Assembly: GCA_031268195.1 (NCBI GenBank)
Contig: JAIRXQ010000037.1
Coordinates: forward strand, 1 to 64,000
From: Azoarcus sp.
GTDB lineage: Bacteria; Pseudomonadota; Gammaproteobacteria; Burkholderiales; Rhodocyclaceae
Direction of reading: 5' to 3'
Length of the DNA stretch: 64,000 bases
In this document: positions 1 through 10,218 of the stretch, piece after piece
Numbering within the stretch: position 1 is the first letter of the stretch
Layout: the number at the start of each line of letters is the position of its first letter
Notes under the pieces: generated by a model
What the model was told of the DNA's origin: nothing
What the model saw: only the letters and a program-made list of their open reading frames with translations
Database searches by the model: none
Position numbers and translations under genes: made by a program

Positions 1-366
1 CTCGACGCCGCCTACCGCGACGCCCTCGTCCGCCTCGGCCCCACCGAATACCGCCTGCGCCACATCCAGAGCGCCAGCGAAGCCGACGCCAAAGACATCG
101 CCGCCCAACTCGATGACGGCAAAAAATTCGACAAACTGCTCAAACGCTCCACCGACGAAGCCACCCGCGACAAAGGCGGCGACCTCGGCTGGAAAATCCC
201 CCTCGCCCTGCCAGCGGAAGCCGCCGAACTCATCCGGCCGCTCAAAAAAGGCGAACACACCCCGCGCCCGGTCAAAATCGGCGAAACCTGGCACAGCTTC
301 CAAATCGAAGAACTGCGCCCCCTCACCCCGCCCAAACGCGAAGAACTCCTCCCCCAACTACGCTAG
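1..366 (+). CDS. Parvulin-type peptidyl-prolyl isomerase, C-terminal part (start outside window, premature stop)
   Basis: Frame 1 is open from the window edge to a TAG at 364-366. The product matches the C-terminal half of PpiC/parvulin isomerases: an isomerase-like stretch (YRLRHIQSASEADA, DKGGDLGW) followed by a charged tail. These proteins isomerise prolyl bonds, usually in the periplasm on outer-membrane protein clients. After the TAG the same frame continues for 21 plausible residues (GLVQLKTAQYLERLKN) to TAA at 430-432, so the gene probably lost its last helix through a CAG-to-TAG change. The start and any signal peptide lie outside the window, so the exact subfamily cannot be named. 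Confidence 0.8.
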   Translation, partial: LDAAYRDALVRLGPTEYRLRHIQSASEADAKDIAAQLDDGKKFDKLLKRSTDEATRDKGGDLGWKIPLALPAEAAELIRPLKKGEHTPRPVKIGETWHSFQIEELRPLTPPKREELLPQLR

Positions 367-428
367 GGCCTCGTCCAGCTCAAAACCGCGCAATACCTCG
401 AACGCCTCAAAAACGCCGCCCAGGTCAA

Positions 429-548
429 ATAACGATTTTTGCGCCGTACCTGCTCATTGAGGCGCTTGGTCAGTACGCCGTAGAGCGTGGCCAAGTCCGC
501 GTCCAGCAGCACTTTCTGATTGCGCAAAGGGGGGAACGGCTGCCACAA
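429..548 (-). pseudogene. ORF6N-domain protein remnant
   Basis: The minus-strand reading contains LLDADLATLYGVLTKRLNEQV. This matches the start of ORF6N domains, which are DNA-binding modules common in phage and mobile-element proteins and normally followed by an RNIERFP-type stretch. Here the match breaks after about 30 residues and runs into the antisense of the isomerase gene, so only a short N-terminal fragment survives. It is clearly non-functional as it stands. It marks this left flank as a site of past mobile DNA. Confidence 0.65.
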
Positions 549-764
549 GCACCGAAGTACACGCCAGCCTGGGAAAACTACGTCATTGCTCAGAGCGTGG
601 CGGCTTCACGCGGGCAAATGCCTGAGCACACGCTTGCGTTCGGGGTTGAGGTGAACGGGATCTATTTGCGGCTTTGTTTTCAGCTCTCCGAGGTGACCGA
701 GGAAGACAAAGCTGATATGAGTGACATTGTGAGTGATTTGGAGTCTCTAGTCGGTAATGACGCG
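537..764 (+). pseudogene. Truncated hypothetical protein
   Basis: The plus frame reads as coherent protein (PKYTPAWENYVIAQSV, then LCFQLSEVTEEDKADMSDIV) up to about 764. It then passes into sequence that is antisense to an IS3-type transposase scrap. The only start in the ORF track is GTG at 597, but the protein-like reading extends upstream of it. I do not recognise the family. The likely history is a small gene truncated by an insertion sequence, with both later decaying. Confidence 0.35.
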
Positions 765-925
765 AGGGTGCCCAGCGTGCCGAAGCGCGTGATCAGCGCT
801 TGCTCCCAAGCGGCTTCCGCCGTCTTCGATTGGCCGCTCCGGGACAAATGCCAGTCCAGCGGTTCGCGATTGCAGCGGTCAGCGGCCAGCGCAAAGATGT
901 CTGTCCAAACAGGCGTTGTCTGGAC
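765..925 (-). pseudogene. IS3-family transposase (OrfB) fragment
   Basis: The minus frame contains WTDIFALAADRCNREPL, then DWHLSRSGQSKTAEAAWEQA and LITRFGTLG. This is the central part of the rve-type integrase domain of IS3-family OrfB transposases, around the second catalytic Asp region. Nothing recognisable flanks it on either side, and no terminal inverted repeats are evident. It is a decayed internal fragment of about 160 bp. Confidence 0.7.
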
Positions 926-1061
926 GTCCTGGCATTTAATATCGAAACCTGAGTATCGATAGATTTCCAGCAATGGAGCGCGGCTTTCCAGTGATGGACA
1001 ACGCCGGGCGGCTGGTTTACTTTGCTCGGGTGTTTGTGGCGTCCGGCGTGGCGGATTTTCT

Positions 1062-1082
1062 TGATATTTGACAGAAATATCA
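1062..1082. promoter_or_regulatory. Perfect 8-bp inverted repeat upstream of cstA
   Basis: TGATATTT-GACAG-AAATATCA is a perfect 8-bp inverted repeat with a 5-base spacer, 76 bp before the cstA start codon. The position suits an operator, but no named regulator can be assigned. A weak RNA hairpin is the alternative. Confidence 0.35.
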
Positions 1083-1158
1083 GGTTGCGCGCATCGGCGT
1101 TATCGATGTTTTCAGCATTTCCATGTTGCCTGCCGTTCGCAGGAAAGGAGTCGGTCAA

Positions 1159-2589
1159 ATGATCTCGTTCATTGTTTCCGTCTTGGCGCTGCTCGTGGGG
1201 TATTACTTTTACGGCAGGTTTGTGGAGAAGGTGTTCGGCATCGAGCCCGATCGCGCAACGCCCGCCAAGCGCATTGCGGACGGCGTCGACTTTGTGGAGA
1301 TGAGCTGGCCGAAAGTGCTGCTCATCCAGTTCCTGAACATCGCGGGGGTGGGGCCGATTTTCGGTGCGATCCTTGGGGCGTACTGGGGGCCGTGGGCGTT
1401 TGTGTGGATCGTGTTCGGCTGCATCTTCGCGGGGGCGGTGCACGATTATCTGTCCGGTATGATGTCGCTGCGCAGCGACGGCGCATCCATCGCGGAAATC
1501 GTGGGCAACTACCTCGGCAACGCCGCGCGCCAGATCATGCGTGTGTTCTCGGTGATTCTGTTGCTGCTGGTGGGGGTGGTGTTCATGACCAGCCCGGCGC
1601 AAATCCTTTCGAGCCTGATCGACCCGGACGGGACGACGACGGTTTATTACGTGGTGCTCGGCGTCATCGTCGCTTATTACATCCTGGCGACGTTGCTGCC
1701 GATCGACAAAATCATCGGCCGCATCTATCCGGTTTTCGGCGCGGTGCTGCTCATCATGGCCTTCGGTATCGTGACCATGCTTTTTACTACGGGCGAGATC
1801 GCCAATGTGCCGGAGTTCAATTTCGAGAACCTGCACCCGAAGGGCAATTACCTTTTCCCGTTCCTTTTCATCACTATTGCCTGCGGGGCGATTTCCGGTT
1901 TCCACGCCACGCAGTCGCCAATCATGGCGCGCTGCCTGCGCACCGAAAAGGAGGGGCGGCGCGTGTTTTACGGCGCGATGATCGCAGAGGGTGTGGTGGC
2001 GTTGATCTGGGCCGCCGCTGCGATGGCGCACTTCGGCGGGCAGGAAGGGCTGGCGGCGGCGGGCGCGCCCGCTGTCGTGGTCAAGACGGTTTCGCTCGAT
2101 CTGATGGGCGCGGTCGGTGGCGTTCTCGCCATTCTCGGCGTGGTGGCCTGCCCGATTACTTCGGGCGACACGGCTTTCCGTAGCGCGCGGCTGACGCTCT
2201 CGGACTGGCTCGGCTTCGATCAGGCGCCGTTCAGGAACCGGCTGACGGTGGCGGTGCCGCTCTTTGTGCTCGGCGTTGCGCTGTGCTTTATCGATTTCCA
2301 GATCATCTGGCGCTACTTTGCGTGGTCGAACCAGACGCTGGCGACGGTGGCGCTGTGGGCCGGGGCCGCGTATCTGGCCAAATATGGCAAGAATTACTGG
2401 ATTGCACTCGTTCCGGCAGCGTTCATGACGGCGGTGGTGACGAGCTACATTCTGTGCGCCAAGGAAGGATTGGGTCTGCCTTACGAGGGGAGCCTCGCTG
2501 TCGGTGTCGTGACTGCGTTCGCGTTGTTTGTGTGGTTCCTGTACGCTTGGCGCTCCGTCAAGGCTTCTGTGGACGCCACGACGGGCTGA
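1159..2589 (+). CDS. cstA: Carbon starvation protein CstA family transporter
   Basis: A 476-residue polytopic inner-membrane protein of the CstA family, whose members import peptides or pyruvate under carbon limitation. Hallmarks visible are NIAGVGPIFGAILGA near residue 50, HATQSPIMARCL near 250 and CPITSGDTAFRSARL near 335, within a ladder of hydrophobic helices. It is the short form; E. coli CstA is about 700 residues. The ORF opens at 1123, but ATG 1159 is preferred because AGGAAAGGAG lies just upstream and the protein then starts at the first membrane helix. It stands alone, with strong hairpins after its stop. The substrate cannot be read from sequence. Confidence 0.93.
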   Translation: MISFIVSVLALLVGYYFYGRFVEKVFGIEPDRATPAKRIADGVDFVEMSWPKVLLIQFLNIAGVGPIFGAILGAYWGPWAFVWIVFGCIFAGAVHDYLSGMMSLRSDGASIAEIVGNYLGNAARQIMRVFSVILLLLVGVVFMTSPAQILSSLIDPDGTTTVYYVVLGVIVAYYILATLLPIDKIIGRIYPVFGAVLLIMAFGIVTMLFTTGEIANVPEFNFENLHPKGNYLFPFLFITIACGAISGFHATQSPIMARCLRTEKEGRRVFYGAMIAEGVVALIWAAAAMAHFGGQEGLAAAGAPAVVVKTVSLDLMGAVGGVLAILGVVACPITSGDTAFRSARLTLSDWLGFDQAPFRNRLTVAVPLFVLGVALCFIDFQIIWRYFAWSNQTLATVALWAGAAYLAKYGKNYWIALVPAAFMTAVVTSYILCAKEGLGLPYEGSLAVGVVTAFALFVWFLYAWRSVKASVDATTG

Positions 2590-2663
2590 GTGCGCGCGAG
2601 CTTCGTTCGCGCACTGAAGAAGCTTGCCGCTCCGGACATGGTTTTTCGCCATGTCCGGAGCGG
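2589..2663 (+). terminator. Two tandem hairpins after cstA
   Basis: AGTGCGCG/CGCGCACT (2589-2596 with 2608-2615) is followed by a perfect 15-bp stem, CCGCTCCGGACATGG/CCATGTCCGGAGCGG (2627-2641 with 2649-2663), with a TTTTTCG loop. There is no downstream T-run, so this may be a transcript-stabilising or Rho-dependent end rather than a classical intrinsic terminator. Confidence 0.5.
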
Positions 2664-2683
2664 TTCGTTGACAGGAACCCGTT

Positions 2684-4036
2684 ATGAGTCGTGCCGCTTC
2701 CCGCCATACCTGGAGCAATCGCTGGGCTTTCATTCTCGTCACCATGGGCTCGGCCGTGGGATTGGGCAACATCTGGCGTTTTCCCTATCTGGCGGGTGAC
2801 AGCGGCGGCAGTGTTTTTGTACTGATGTATCTTGTCTGTGTGGCAGTGATCGGGCTGCCGCTCTTGATGGCGGAAATCCTCATCGGGCGGCGCGGGCGCG
2901 GCAATCCGGTGGCCGCGATGCTGAACACGGCAGAGGAAGCCGGTCGTTCGCCCTGGTGGGCGGCGCTGGGCTGGACGGGGGTGGTCGGGGCGTTGTTGAT
3001 TCTGTCGTACTACAGCGTCGTGGCGGGCTGGATTGCGGATTATCTGTTTCAGGCGGTCACGGGCGCGCGAGCCGAGACGGCGGCCGTGGCCGCGGAGGGG
3101 TTCACGGCGCTGACCAGCGACCCGTTGCGCATGATGTTCTGGCACACGGTTTTCATGATCTTGTCCGTCGGGGTGGTGGCGCGCGGCGTGGTCTCGGGGA
3201 TCGAGGCGGCCAACAAGATCATGATGCCTTCGCTGTTCCTGATTCTGTTTTTGCTCATGCTCTACGGCGCGTGGGTGGGCGACATGCCGAGCGCAGTGCA
3301 TTTCCTGTTCGACTTCAAAGTCGAGGCGATCACGCCGCGCGTGGTGATCGAGGGCGTGGGACAAGCTTTTTTCTCGCTCAGTCTCGGCATGGGTGCGATC
3401 ATGGCCTACGGCTCTTACCTCGACCGCAATACCGGCATCGGCGGCACCTGCCTCTGGGTTGCGGGGGCGAATACGCTCGTCGGGCTGCTGTCCGGGCTGG
3501 CGATTTTTTCGCTGACTTATGGTTACGGACTGAGTCCGTCCGAAGGGCCGGGGCTGATCCTGAAGACCTTGCCGCTGGTGTTCTCGCACATGCCGGGCGG
3601 GCGGGTGTTCGGTGCTCTCTTTTTCCTGTTCGTGCTGTTCGCGGCATGGACCTCGTCGATTTCGCTGGTGGAGCCGTTCGTGTCCTGGCTCACCGAACGT
3701 CTCGGCATCCACCGCGTCAAAGCGGCGCTGGTGACTGGCGTGCCGGTGTGGTTGTTGGGGTTGGCGGTGTGCCTGTCGTTCAATCACTGGTCGGATGTCA
3801 CGATTTTTGGGCGCGATCTGTTCAAGGCGCTCGAAGACCTCACCACCAAGCTCATGATGCCGCTCTCCGGGCTGGCCATCGCCATCTACGTCGGCTGGAT
3901 GATGGGCCGCGCCGTGGTCAGCGACGAGATTCGCCTCACGCATCGCCGCTTTGCGCTGTGGTTCGGCGTTTTGCGCTACGTCGTGCCCATCGGCATCGTG
4001 ATGGTGTTTTTTCATGTCCTGGGTTTGCTGAAATAA
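2684..4036 (+). CDS. Sodium-dependent NSS-family transporter
   Basis: A 450-residue polytopic membrane protein of the neurotransmitter:sodium symporter (SNF) family. The first helix carries the family signature GSAVGLGNIWRFPY near residues 22-35, which forms sodium and substrate contacts in LeuT-type structures, and about eleven further hydrophobic segments follow. It would import an amino acid or related small solute with sodium. ATG 2684 is preceded by ACAGGAA. It is followed after only 16 bp by the TerC-family gene, so the two may be co-transcribed. The substrate cannot be predicted. Confidence 0.92.
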   Translation: MSRAASRHTWSNRWAFILVTMGSAVGLGNIWRFPYLAGDSGGSVFVLMYLVCVAVIGLPLLMAEILIGRRGRGNPVAAMLNTAEEAGRSPWWAALGWTGVVGALLILSYYSVVAGWIADYLFQAVTGARAETAAVAAEGFTALTSDPLRMMFWHTVFMILSVGVVARGVVSGIEAANKIMMPSLFLILFLLMLYGAWVGDMPSAVHFLFDFKVEAITPRVVIEGVGQAFFSLSLGMGAIMAYGSYLDRNTGIGGTCLWVAGANTLVGLLSGLAIFSLTYGYGLSPSEGPGLILKTLPLVFSHMPGGRVFGALFFLFVLFAAWTSSISLVEPFVSWLTERLGIHRVKAALVTGVPVWLLGLAVCLSFNHWSDVTIFGRDLFKALEDLTTKLMMPLSGLAIAIYVGWMMGRAVVSDEIRLTHRRFALWFGVLRYVVPIGIVMVFFHVLGLLK

Positions 4037-4052
4037 CAGGGATGAGTTGAGC

Positions 4053-5096
4053 ATGGCGCACTTTGGTTTTCCCCTGGAAGCGATCCTGATTTTTTTGGCC
4101 GCGATCGGTTTTTCGGTTTATCTCGATCTTTTCGCCCACAAGAAAAGCAAGGAAATCACCTTGGGCGACGCGGCGCGCTGGACGCTGTTCTGGGTGGGGC
4201 TGGCGCTCGTTTTTTACGCCTATCTGTGGCTGCGTTTCGATAAAACGTGGGCGGATCTCTACCTCGCGGGCTATGCGCTGGAAAAATCGCTGTCGGTCGA
4301 TAACCTGATGGTGTTCATGGCGATCTTCGCCTCCTTCGGCATCAAGGGCATCTTGCAGCATCGCATTCTTTATTACGGCATCGTCGGGGCACTGGTTTTT
4401 CGCGCCATTTTCGTGGTCATCGGCACGGGGCTGTTCATGGCGAGTCCGTGGGTCGGCTTCCTGTTTGCGGCTTTCGTCATCTGGAGCGCGGTCAAGATGC
4501 TGCAACAGCCGGACGCCGAGGCAGACATCGAGGACTATTCGCACCACTGGTCGGTACGGTTCACCGGGCGGTTGATGCCCATTTATACGAAGCTGCATTT
4601 CGAGCGCTTTTTCATCCGCCATGGCGAGTTGCCCGAAACCGGCGCCGCGGAAAATGCCGCGCCGGGTGTGACGCGCAACGGGCTCTGGTATGTCACGCCC
4701 GCGTTTTTGTGCCTGATGGCGATCGAGACTTCCGACATTGCGTTCGCTTTCGACTCCGTCCCGGCGGTCATCGCCGTGACGCAGGAACCTCTGCTCGTGT
4801 ATGCGGCGATGATTTTCGCGATCCTCGGCCTGAGGAGTCTTTACTTTGTGCTCGCGGCGCTTACCCGCTATCTCGTGCATCTCGATAAGGCGGTGATTGC
4901 GCTGCTATTTTTCATCGGCGCGAAGATGGCGCTTCAGTCCTACAACCACGCCATCGCCGATACGGGGTTCGAACTCTCGCCGGGATGGAGCCTCGCGGTC
5001 GTTCTCGGCGTGCTAGGCCTCGGCGTGGTTGCTTCCTTCGTTTTTCCGGGCAAGGAGAAAAGCTCCGCCCATCTCGACAAGGCTTCAGACACATGA
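4053..5096 (+). CDS. TerC/Alx-family integral membrane protein
   Basis: A 347-residue TerC-family membrane protein. It has about nine hydrophobic helices and the acidic motifs typical of the family, LSVDNLMVFM near residue 84 and ETSDIAFAFDSVPAV near 226. Characterised relatives (Alx, TerC) take part in manganese export or tellurite resistance. The track starts at TTG 4047, but ATG 4053, two codons on, is the more likely start. Only 16 bp separates it from the transporter, so there is no room for the long pH/Mn-sensing leader known from alx. Its stop overlaps the next start (ATGA). Confidence 0.88.
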   Translation: MAHFGFPLEAILIFLAAIGFSVYLDLFAHKKSKEITLGDAARWTLFWVGLALVFYAYLWLRFDKTWADLYLAGYALEKSLSVDNLMVFMAIFASFGIKGILQHRILYYGIVGALVFRAIFVVIGTGLFMASPWVGFLFAAFVIWSAVKMLQQPDAEADIEDYSHHWSVRFTGRLMPIYTKLHFERFFIRHGELPETGAAENAAPGVTRNGLWYVTPAFLCLMAIETSDIAFAFDSVPAVIAVTQEPLLVYAAMIFAILGLRSLYFVLAALTRYLVHLDKAVIALLFFIGAKMALQSYNHAIADTGFELSPGWSLAVVLGVLGLGVVASFVFPGKEKSSAHLDKASDT

Positions 5097-5548
5097 CCGC
5101 CAACAAAACAGAAAAGCGCTACCTCGACGATCTTGTCGCGGGCGAGCGCTTCACGAGCCGTGAGTTCCCGCTCGATGCGGAAAAGATCAAATCCTTCGCC
5201 CGCGACTGGGACCCGCAGCCCTTCCACCTCGATGAGTCCGCCGCCGCCGCGTCGTTTTTTGACGGGCTGGCGGCCAGTGGCTGGCACACGGCGGTGATCA
5301 GCATGCGCTTGATAGTGGAAAGCGTGCCCATCGGCAGCGGCTTGATTGGCGCGGGCGTCGAACTCAGCTGGCCGCGCCCGACCCGGCCCGGTGACGTGCT
5401 CCACGTCGAGAGCACGATCCTCGATGTCACGCCTTCCCGCAGCAAACCGGATCGCGGCTTCATCACCCTGCAAAGCGACACCCTCAACCAGCGCGGCGAG
5501 CCGGTGCAAAAACTGGTGTCGAAAGTGCTGGTGTTCCGGCGGCCGTAA
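5093..5548 (+). CDS. MaoC-like (R)-specific enoyl-CoA hydratase family protein
   Basis: A 151-residue single hot-dog-fold protein. It carries the MaoC/PhaJ active-site pattern DWDPQPFHLDESAA near residues 40-53, with the expected Asp and His, followed by FFDGLAASGWHT. Such enzymes hydrate trans-2-enoyl-CoA or act as acyl dehydratases. Its ATG overlaps the TerC stop codon (ATGA), indicating translational coupling, and AroA-Cmk starts directly after. A link to PHA supply is possible because phaC lies elsewhere in the window, but the context gives no direct support. Confidence 0.85.
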   Translation: MTANKTEKRYLDDLVAGERFTSREFPLDAEKIKSFARDWDPQPFHLDESAAAASFFDGLAASGWHTAVISMRLIVESVPIGSGLIGAGVELSWPRPTRPGDVLHVESTILDVTPSRSKPDRGFITLQSDTLNQRGEPVQKLVSKVLVFRRP

Positions 5549-5566
5549 ATGGGAACGTCTCCCCTC

Positions 5567-7612
5567 ATGGCTTTTCTCGATCTTCCCCAACTCGTCCGCG
5601 CGGGCGGCAGCGTGCAGCTGCCGGGCTCCAAAAGCATTTCCAACCGTGTTCTGCTGCTGGCGGCGCTCTCCGGAGGGGTGACCGAAATCCGTCATTTACT
5701 GGCGTCCGACGACACGGCGCGCATGCTCGATGCCTTGCGCACCTTGGGCGTCGAATGCCTCGAGGACGCGGAGGGCGGTGTGCGGGTCACGGGCTGTGGC
5801 GGGCGCTTTCCGGTGCGCGCCGCGCAACTGTTCCTCGGCAATGCGGGCACGGCCTTCCGTTCGCTCACCGCTGCGCTGGCGCTCTCCGGGGGCGATTACG
5901 TGCTGGAAGGCGTGCCGAGGATGCACGAGCGCCCCATCGGGGATCTGGTCGACGCGCTGCGGCAACTGGGGGCGGAGATCGACTATCTGGCAAAGCCGGG
6001 TTTCCCGCCTCTGCGCCTGAAAGCGGCAACGATCAAACCCGGCGGCGTGGTCAGGGTGCGCGGCGATGTTTCGAGCCAGTTTCTCACCGGATTGCTCATG
6101 GCGCTGCCGCTCACCGGGGTGGAAAACACGGTGGAGGTGGAAGGCGAGCTCATCTCCAAACCCTACGTGGAAATCACCCTCGCGCTGATGGCGCGTTTCG
6201 GCGTGCGCGTGGCGCGGCAGGGCTGGCAGGCATTCAGCGTTCCGGCGGCGGGCTATGTTTCGCCCGGCGCATTCGCGGTGGAGGGCGATGCTTCGTCTGC
6301 CTCTTATTTTCTCGCGGCGGGCGCGATCAGCGCGAATGCCGACGATCCGGTGCGGGTGACAGGTGTGGGCCGCGCTTCGATCCAGGGCGATGTGCGTTTC
6401 GTCGAGGCGTTGCAAGCGATGGGCGCAAGCATCGAGATGGGCGACGACTGGATCGCCGCCAGCCGTCCGCCGCAAGGCTTGCGCGGCATCGAACTCGATT
6501 GCAACCACATCCCGGATGCGGCGATGACGCTGGCGGTGACGGCGCTCTTTGCCACGGGCGAAACCCGGCTCACCAACATCGCCAGCTGGCGGGTGAAAGA
6601 AACCGACCGCATTGCCGCGATGGCGACGGAGTTGCGCAAACTGGGCGCGACGCTGGAAGAGGGCGACGATTTCCTCGCCCTCCGGCCGCCCGCGGGCGGG
6701 CTGCGTCCGGCCATCGTCGATACCTACGACGATCACCGCATGGCGATGTGCTTTTCGCTCGCCGCATTCGGTACGCCCTTGCGCATCAACGGTCCCGGTT
6801 GTACGGCAAAGACCTTCCCCGATTACTTCGCGCGCCTGCGCGCCATCGCCGTCCCCGCGCCGGTGATCGCCATCGACGGGCCGAGCGCTTCGGGCAAGGG
6901 CGCGGTGTCGGCCAGGGTCGCGGCGGCGTTGGGCTTTCATTATCTCGATTCCGGCGCCCTCTACCGCCTCACGGCGCTGGCGGCGCGCGAGCGTGGCGTG
7001 GATTGGGACGACGAAGCGGGCGTGGCCGACATCGCGCGCACGCTCGATGCGGCCTTTCGCGCGGGCGAGATCTGGCTGAACGGCAAGGCTGCGGGCGCGG
7101 CCATCCGCGAGGAAGACATTTCCGCCGGTGCATCGAAAGTGGCGGCGCTGCCCAAGGTGCGCGAGGCGCTGCTGTTCCGGCAGCGCGCCTTTCATCGTGC
7201 GCCGGGGCTGGTGGGCGATGGACGCGACATGGCCTCGGTGGTGTTCCCGAAGGCTTGCCTGAAAGTTTTCCTCACCGCCAGCGCCGCAGTGCGCGCCGAG
7301 CGGCGCTATAAGCAGTTGCAGGAAAAAGGGTGGGCGGCGGACTACGCGGCCATCCGGGCCGAGATCGATGCGCGTGACACGCGCGATGCAAGCCGCGCCG
7401 TCGCCCCTCTGCGGCAAGCGCCGGACGCAAGGCTGCTGGACACGGATGGCGTGGGCATCGAGGAAGCGGTCGCGCGGCTACTGGGGTGGTACCGCCGCGC
7501 TTGCGCAGTAAGGCGTGACCGGGCGGTTTTTTTGCGCCGCCGCCCTGGGGATTGCGGCCAGGGTGCAGCTCAAGTTGGCAAACCAAACATAACGGAAATA
7601 GGGTGGGCTTGA
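5567..7612 (+). CDS. aroA: Bifunctional EPSP synthase / cytidylate kinase (AroA-Cmk fusion)
   Basis: Residues 1 to about 430 are EPSP synthase of the shikimate pathway: [34 protein letters not shown] and YDDHRMAM are all present. From about residue 435 a complete cytidylate kinase follows, with P-loop [20 protein letters not shown] and [12 protein letters not shown]. It phosphorylates CMP/dCMP. The two are fused in frame without a linker. The track begins at ATG 5549, directly after the preceding stop. ATG 5567 gives MAFLDLPQ, the usual family N-terminus, and is preferred, though neither site has a good ribosome-binding sequence. The last 36 residues run past the normal Cmk end through GC-rich, hairpin-forming DNA, suggesting a lost stop or frameshift near 7500. 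rpsA follows, a common partner of cmk. Confidence 0.92.
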   Translation: MAFLDLPQLVRAGGSVQLPGSKSISNRVLLLAALSGGVTEIRHLLASDDTARMLDALRTLGVECLEDAEGGVRVTGCGGRFPVRAAQLFLGNAGTAFRSLTAALALSGGDYVLEGVPRMHERPIGDLVDALRQLGAEIDYLAKPGFPPLRLKAATIKPGGVVRVRGDVSSQFLTGLLMALPLTGVENTVEVEGELISKPYVEITLALMARFGVRVARQGWQAFSVPAAGYVSPGAFAVEGDASSASYFLAAGAISANADDPVRVTGVGRASIQGDVRFVEALQAMGASIEMGDDWIAASRPPQGLRGIELDCNHIPDAAMTLAVTALFATGETRLTNIASWRVKETDRIAAMATELRKLGATLEEGDDFLALRPPAGGLRPAIVDTYDDHRMAMCFSLAAFGTPLRINGPGCTAKTFPDYFARLRAIAVPAPVIAIDGPSASGKGAVSARVAAALGFHYLDSGALYRLTALAARERGVDWDDEAGVADIARTLDAAFRAGEIWLNGKAAGAAIREEDISAGASKVAALPKVREALLFRQRAFHRAPGLVGDGRDMASVVFPKACLKVFLTASAAVRAERRYKQLQEKGWAADYAAIRAEIDARDTRDASRAVAPLRQAPDARLLDTDGVGIEEAVARLLGWYRRACAVRRDRAVFLRRRPGDCGQGAAQVGKPNITEIGWA

Positions 7613-7637
7613 TTGCCAGGGGTTTGGCTGTTAGCAT
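7609..7637 (+). promoter_or_regulatory. Putative sigma70 promoter for rpsA
   Basis: TTGATT - 17 bp - TAGCAT, followed by a GC-rich discriminator (GCCCGGC) as expected for growth-rate-controlled ribosomal genes. It overlaps the extreme end of the aroA-cmk ORF and leaves a leader of about 170 nt before rpsA. Confidence 0.4.
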
Positions 7638-7815
7638 GCCCGGCTCGCCTTGGAGTCTGTCCACGGCGGCGACCGTTGCAGGCGGTCGGCCTCGTGCGGG
7701 GCCGGAAGCCGGGCGCGGCCGGTGAATTTCATGTGCGGTGGAAGCTCTGCCGCGTTTTGTCGTCAACCCACCCGTTTGCCGACGCACGGCGGCTCCGATC
7801 CACCCATCTATATTC

Positions 7816-9528
<1,713 letters not shown>

Positions 9529-9540
9529 ACGGCGATGCCC

Positions 9541-9825
9541 ATGACCCGATCGGAGCTGGTAGCACAACTGGCGGCGCGTTTTCCCCAGTTGGTGGCGAAG
9601 GATGCCGATTTTGCCGTGAAGATGATCCTCGATGCGATGACCAGCGCGCTGGCGCGCGGTCATCGTATCGAAATTCGCGGCTTCGGCAGTTTCGCGCTCA
9701 ATTACCGGCCACCGCGCGTGAGCCGCAATCCCAAATCCGGCGACAAGGTGAACGTGCCTGAAAAGTACGTGCCCCACTTCAAGGCCGGCAAGGAATTGCG
9801 CGAGCGGGTCGATGCCGGCGCGTGA
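9541..9825 (+). CDS. ihfB: Integration host factor subunit beta
   Basis: A 94-residue DNABII-family protein. [24 protein letters not shown] and [16 protein letters not shown] (with the DNA-intercalating Pro arm) identify IHF beta, which pairs with IHF alpha to bend DNA sharply. The track starts at ATG 9535, but ATG 9541 gives the conserved MTRSEL N-terminus. It lies 12 bp after rpsA, a conserved arrangement, and is followed by an intrinsic terminator. The partner ihfA is also in this window, after pheT. Confidence 0.95.
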   Translation: MTRSELVAQLAARFPQLVAKDADFAVKMILDAMTSALARGHRIEIRGFGSFALNYRPPRVSRNPKSGDKVNVPEKYVPHFKAGKELRERVDAGA

Positions 9826-9861
9826 GTGTGAATTGGCGCGGCATCGATCACGATATGCAGT

Positions 9862-9896
9862 TAAAATCGGAAGGCAGCCTCGGCTGCCTTCTTTTT
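9862..9896 (+). terminator. Intrinsic terminator after ihfB
   Basis: GAAGGCAG-CCTCGG-CTGCCTTC followed by TTTTT, with an A-rich stretch upstream. It closes the rpsA-ihfB unit. Confidence 0.85.
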
Positions 9897-9924
9897 CGCC
9901 TCGCGCTCGGAGATAATGCCGTCT

Positions 9925-10212
9925 ATGCGTGCCATCGTCTGGTCGATCCGTATCGTTTTATTTTTCGTGCTCTTGGGCTTCGCGATCAAGAACAACGATC
10001 CCGTGGTCTTGCACTTTTTCTCCGGCAGGGAATGGTCGTTGCCGCTGGCGTTCATCATTCTGGTGGCGTTCGCGGTAGGCGCGCTCCTTGGCGTGACGGC
10101 CACCATTACCTCGCTGCTTCGGCAGCGCCATGAAATCTCCCGCCTGCGCAGGCAGCTCGACCGCGCCGAAAACGCGGCCGTCGAAGCGGCGCAGGCCGCC
10201 GATTCTTTCTGA
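9925..10212 (+). CDS. lapA: LapA family protein (LPS assembly protein A domain)
   Basis: A 95-residue inner-membrane protein with two hydrophobic helices (IVLFFVLLGFAIKNNDPV and FIILVAFAVGALLGV) and a basic coiled-coil C-terminus. This is the DUF1049/LapA layout. With LapB it takes part in lipopolysaccharide assembly control. ATG 9925 (MRAIVW) fits family N-termini; ATG 9916 is an in-frame alternative, with GGAG at 9909-9912 too close to it. lapB follows after 6 bp, the conserved pair. Confidence 0.88.
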   Translation: MRAIVWSIRIVLFFVLLGFAIKNNDPVVLHFFSGREWSLPLAFIILVAFAVGALLGVTATITSLLRQRHEISRLRRQLDRAENAAVEAAQAADSF

Positions 10213-10218
10213 TCCCGC

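Noticed and set aside
793-2772. 659-residue minus-strand ORF opposite cstA
   Set aside because: Composition is Arg/His/Asp-rich with no recognisable domain, and it lies antisense to a clearly conserved gene; a GC-codon shadow.
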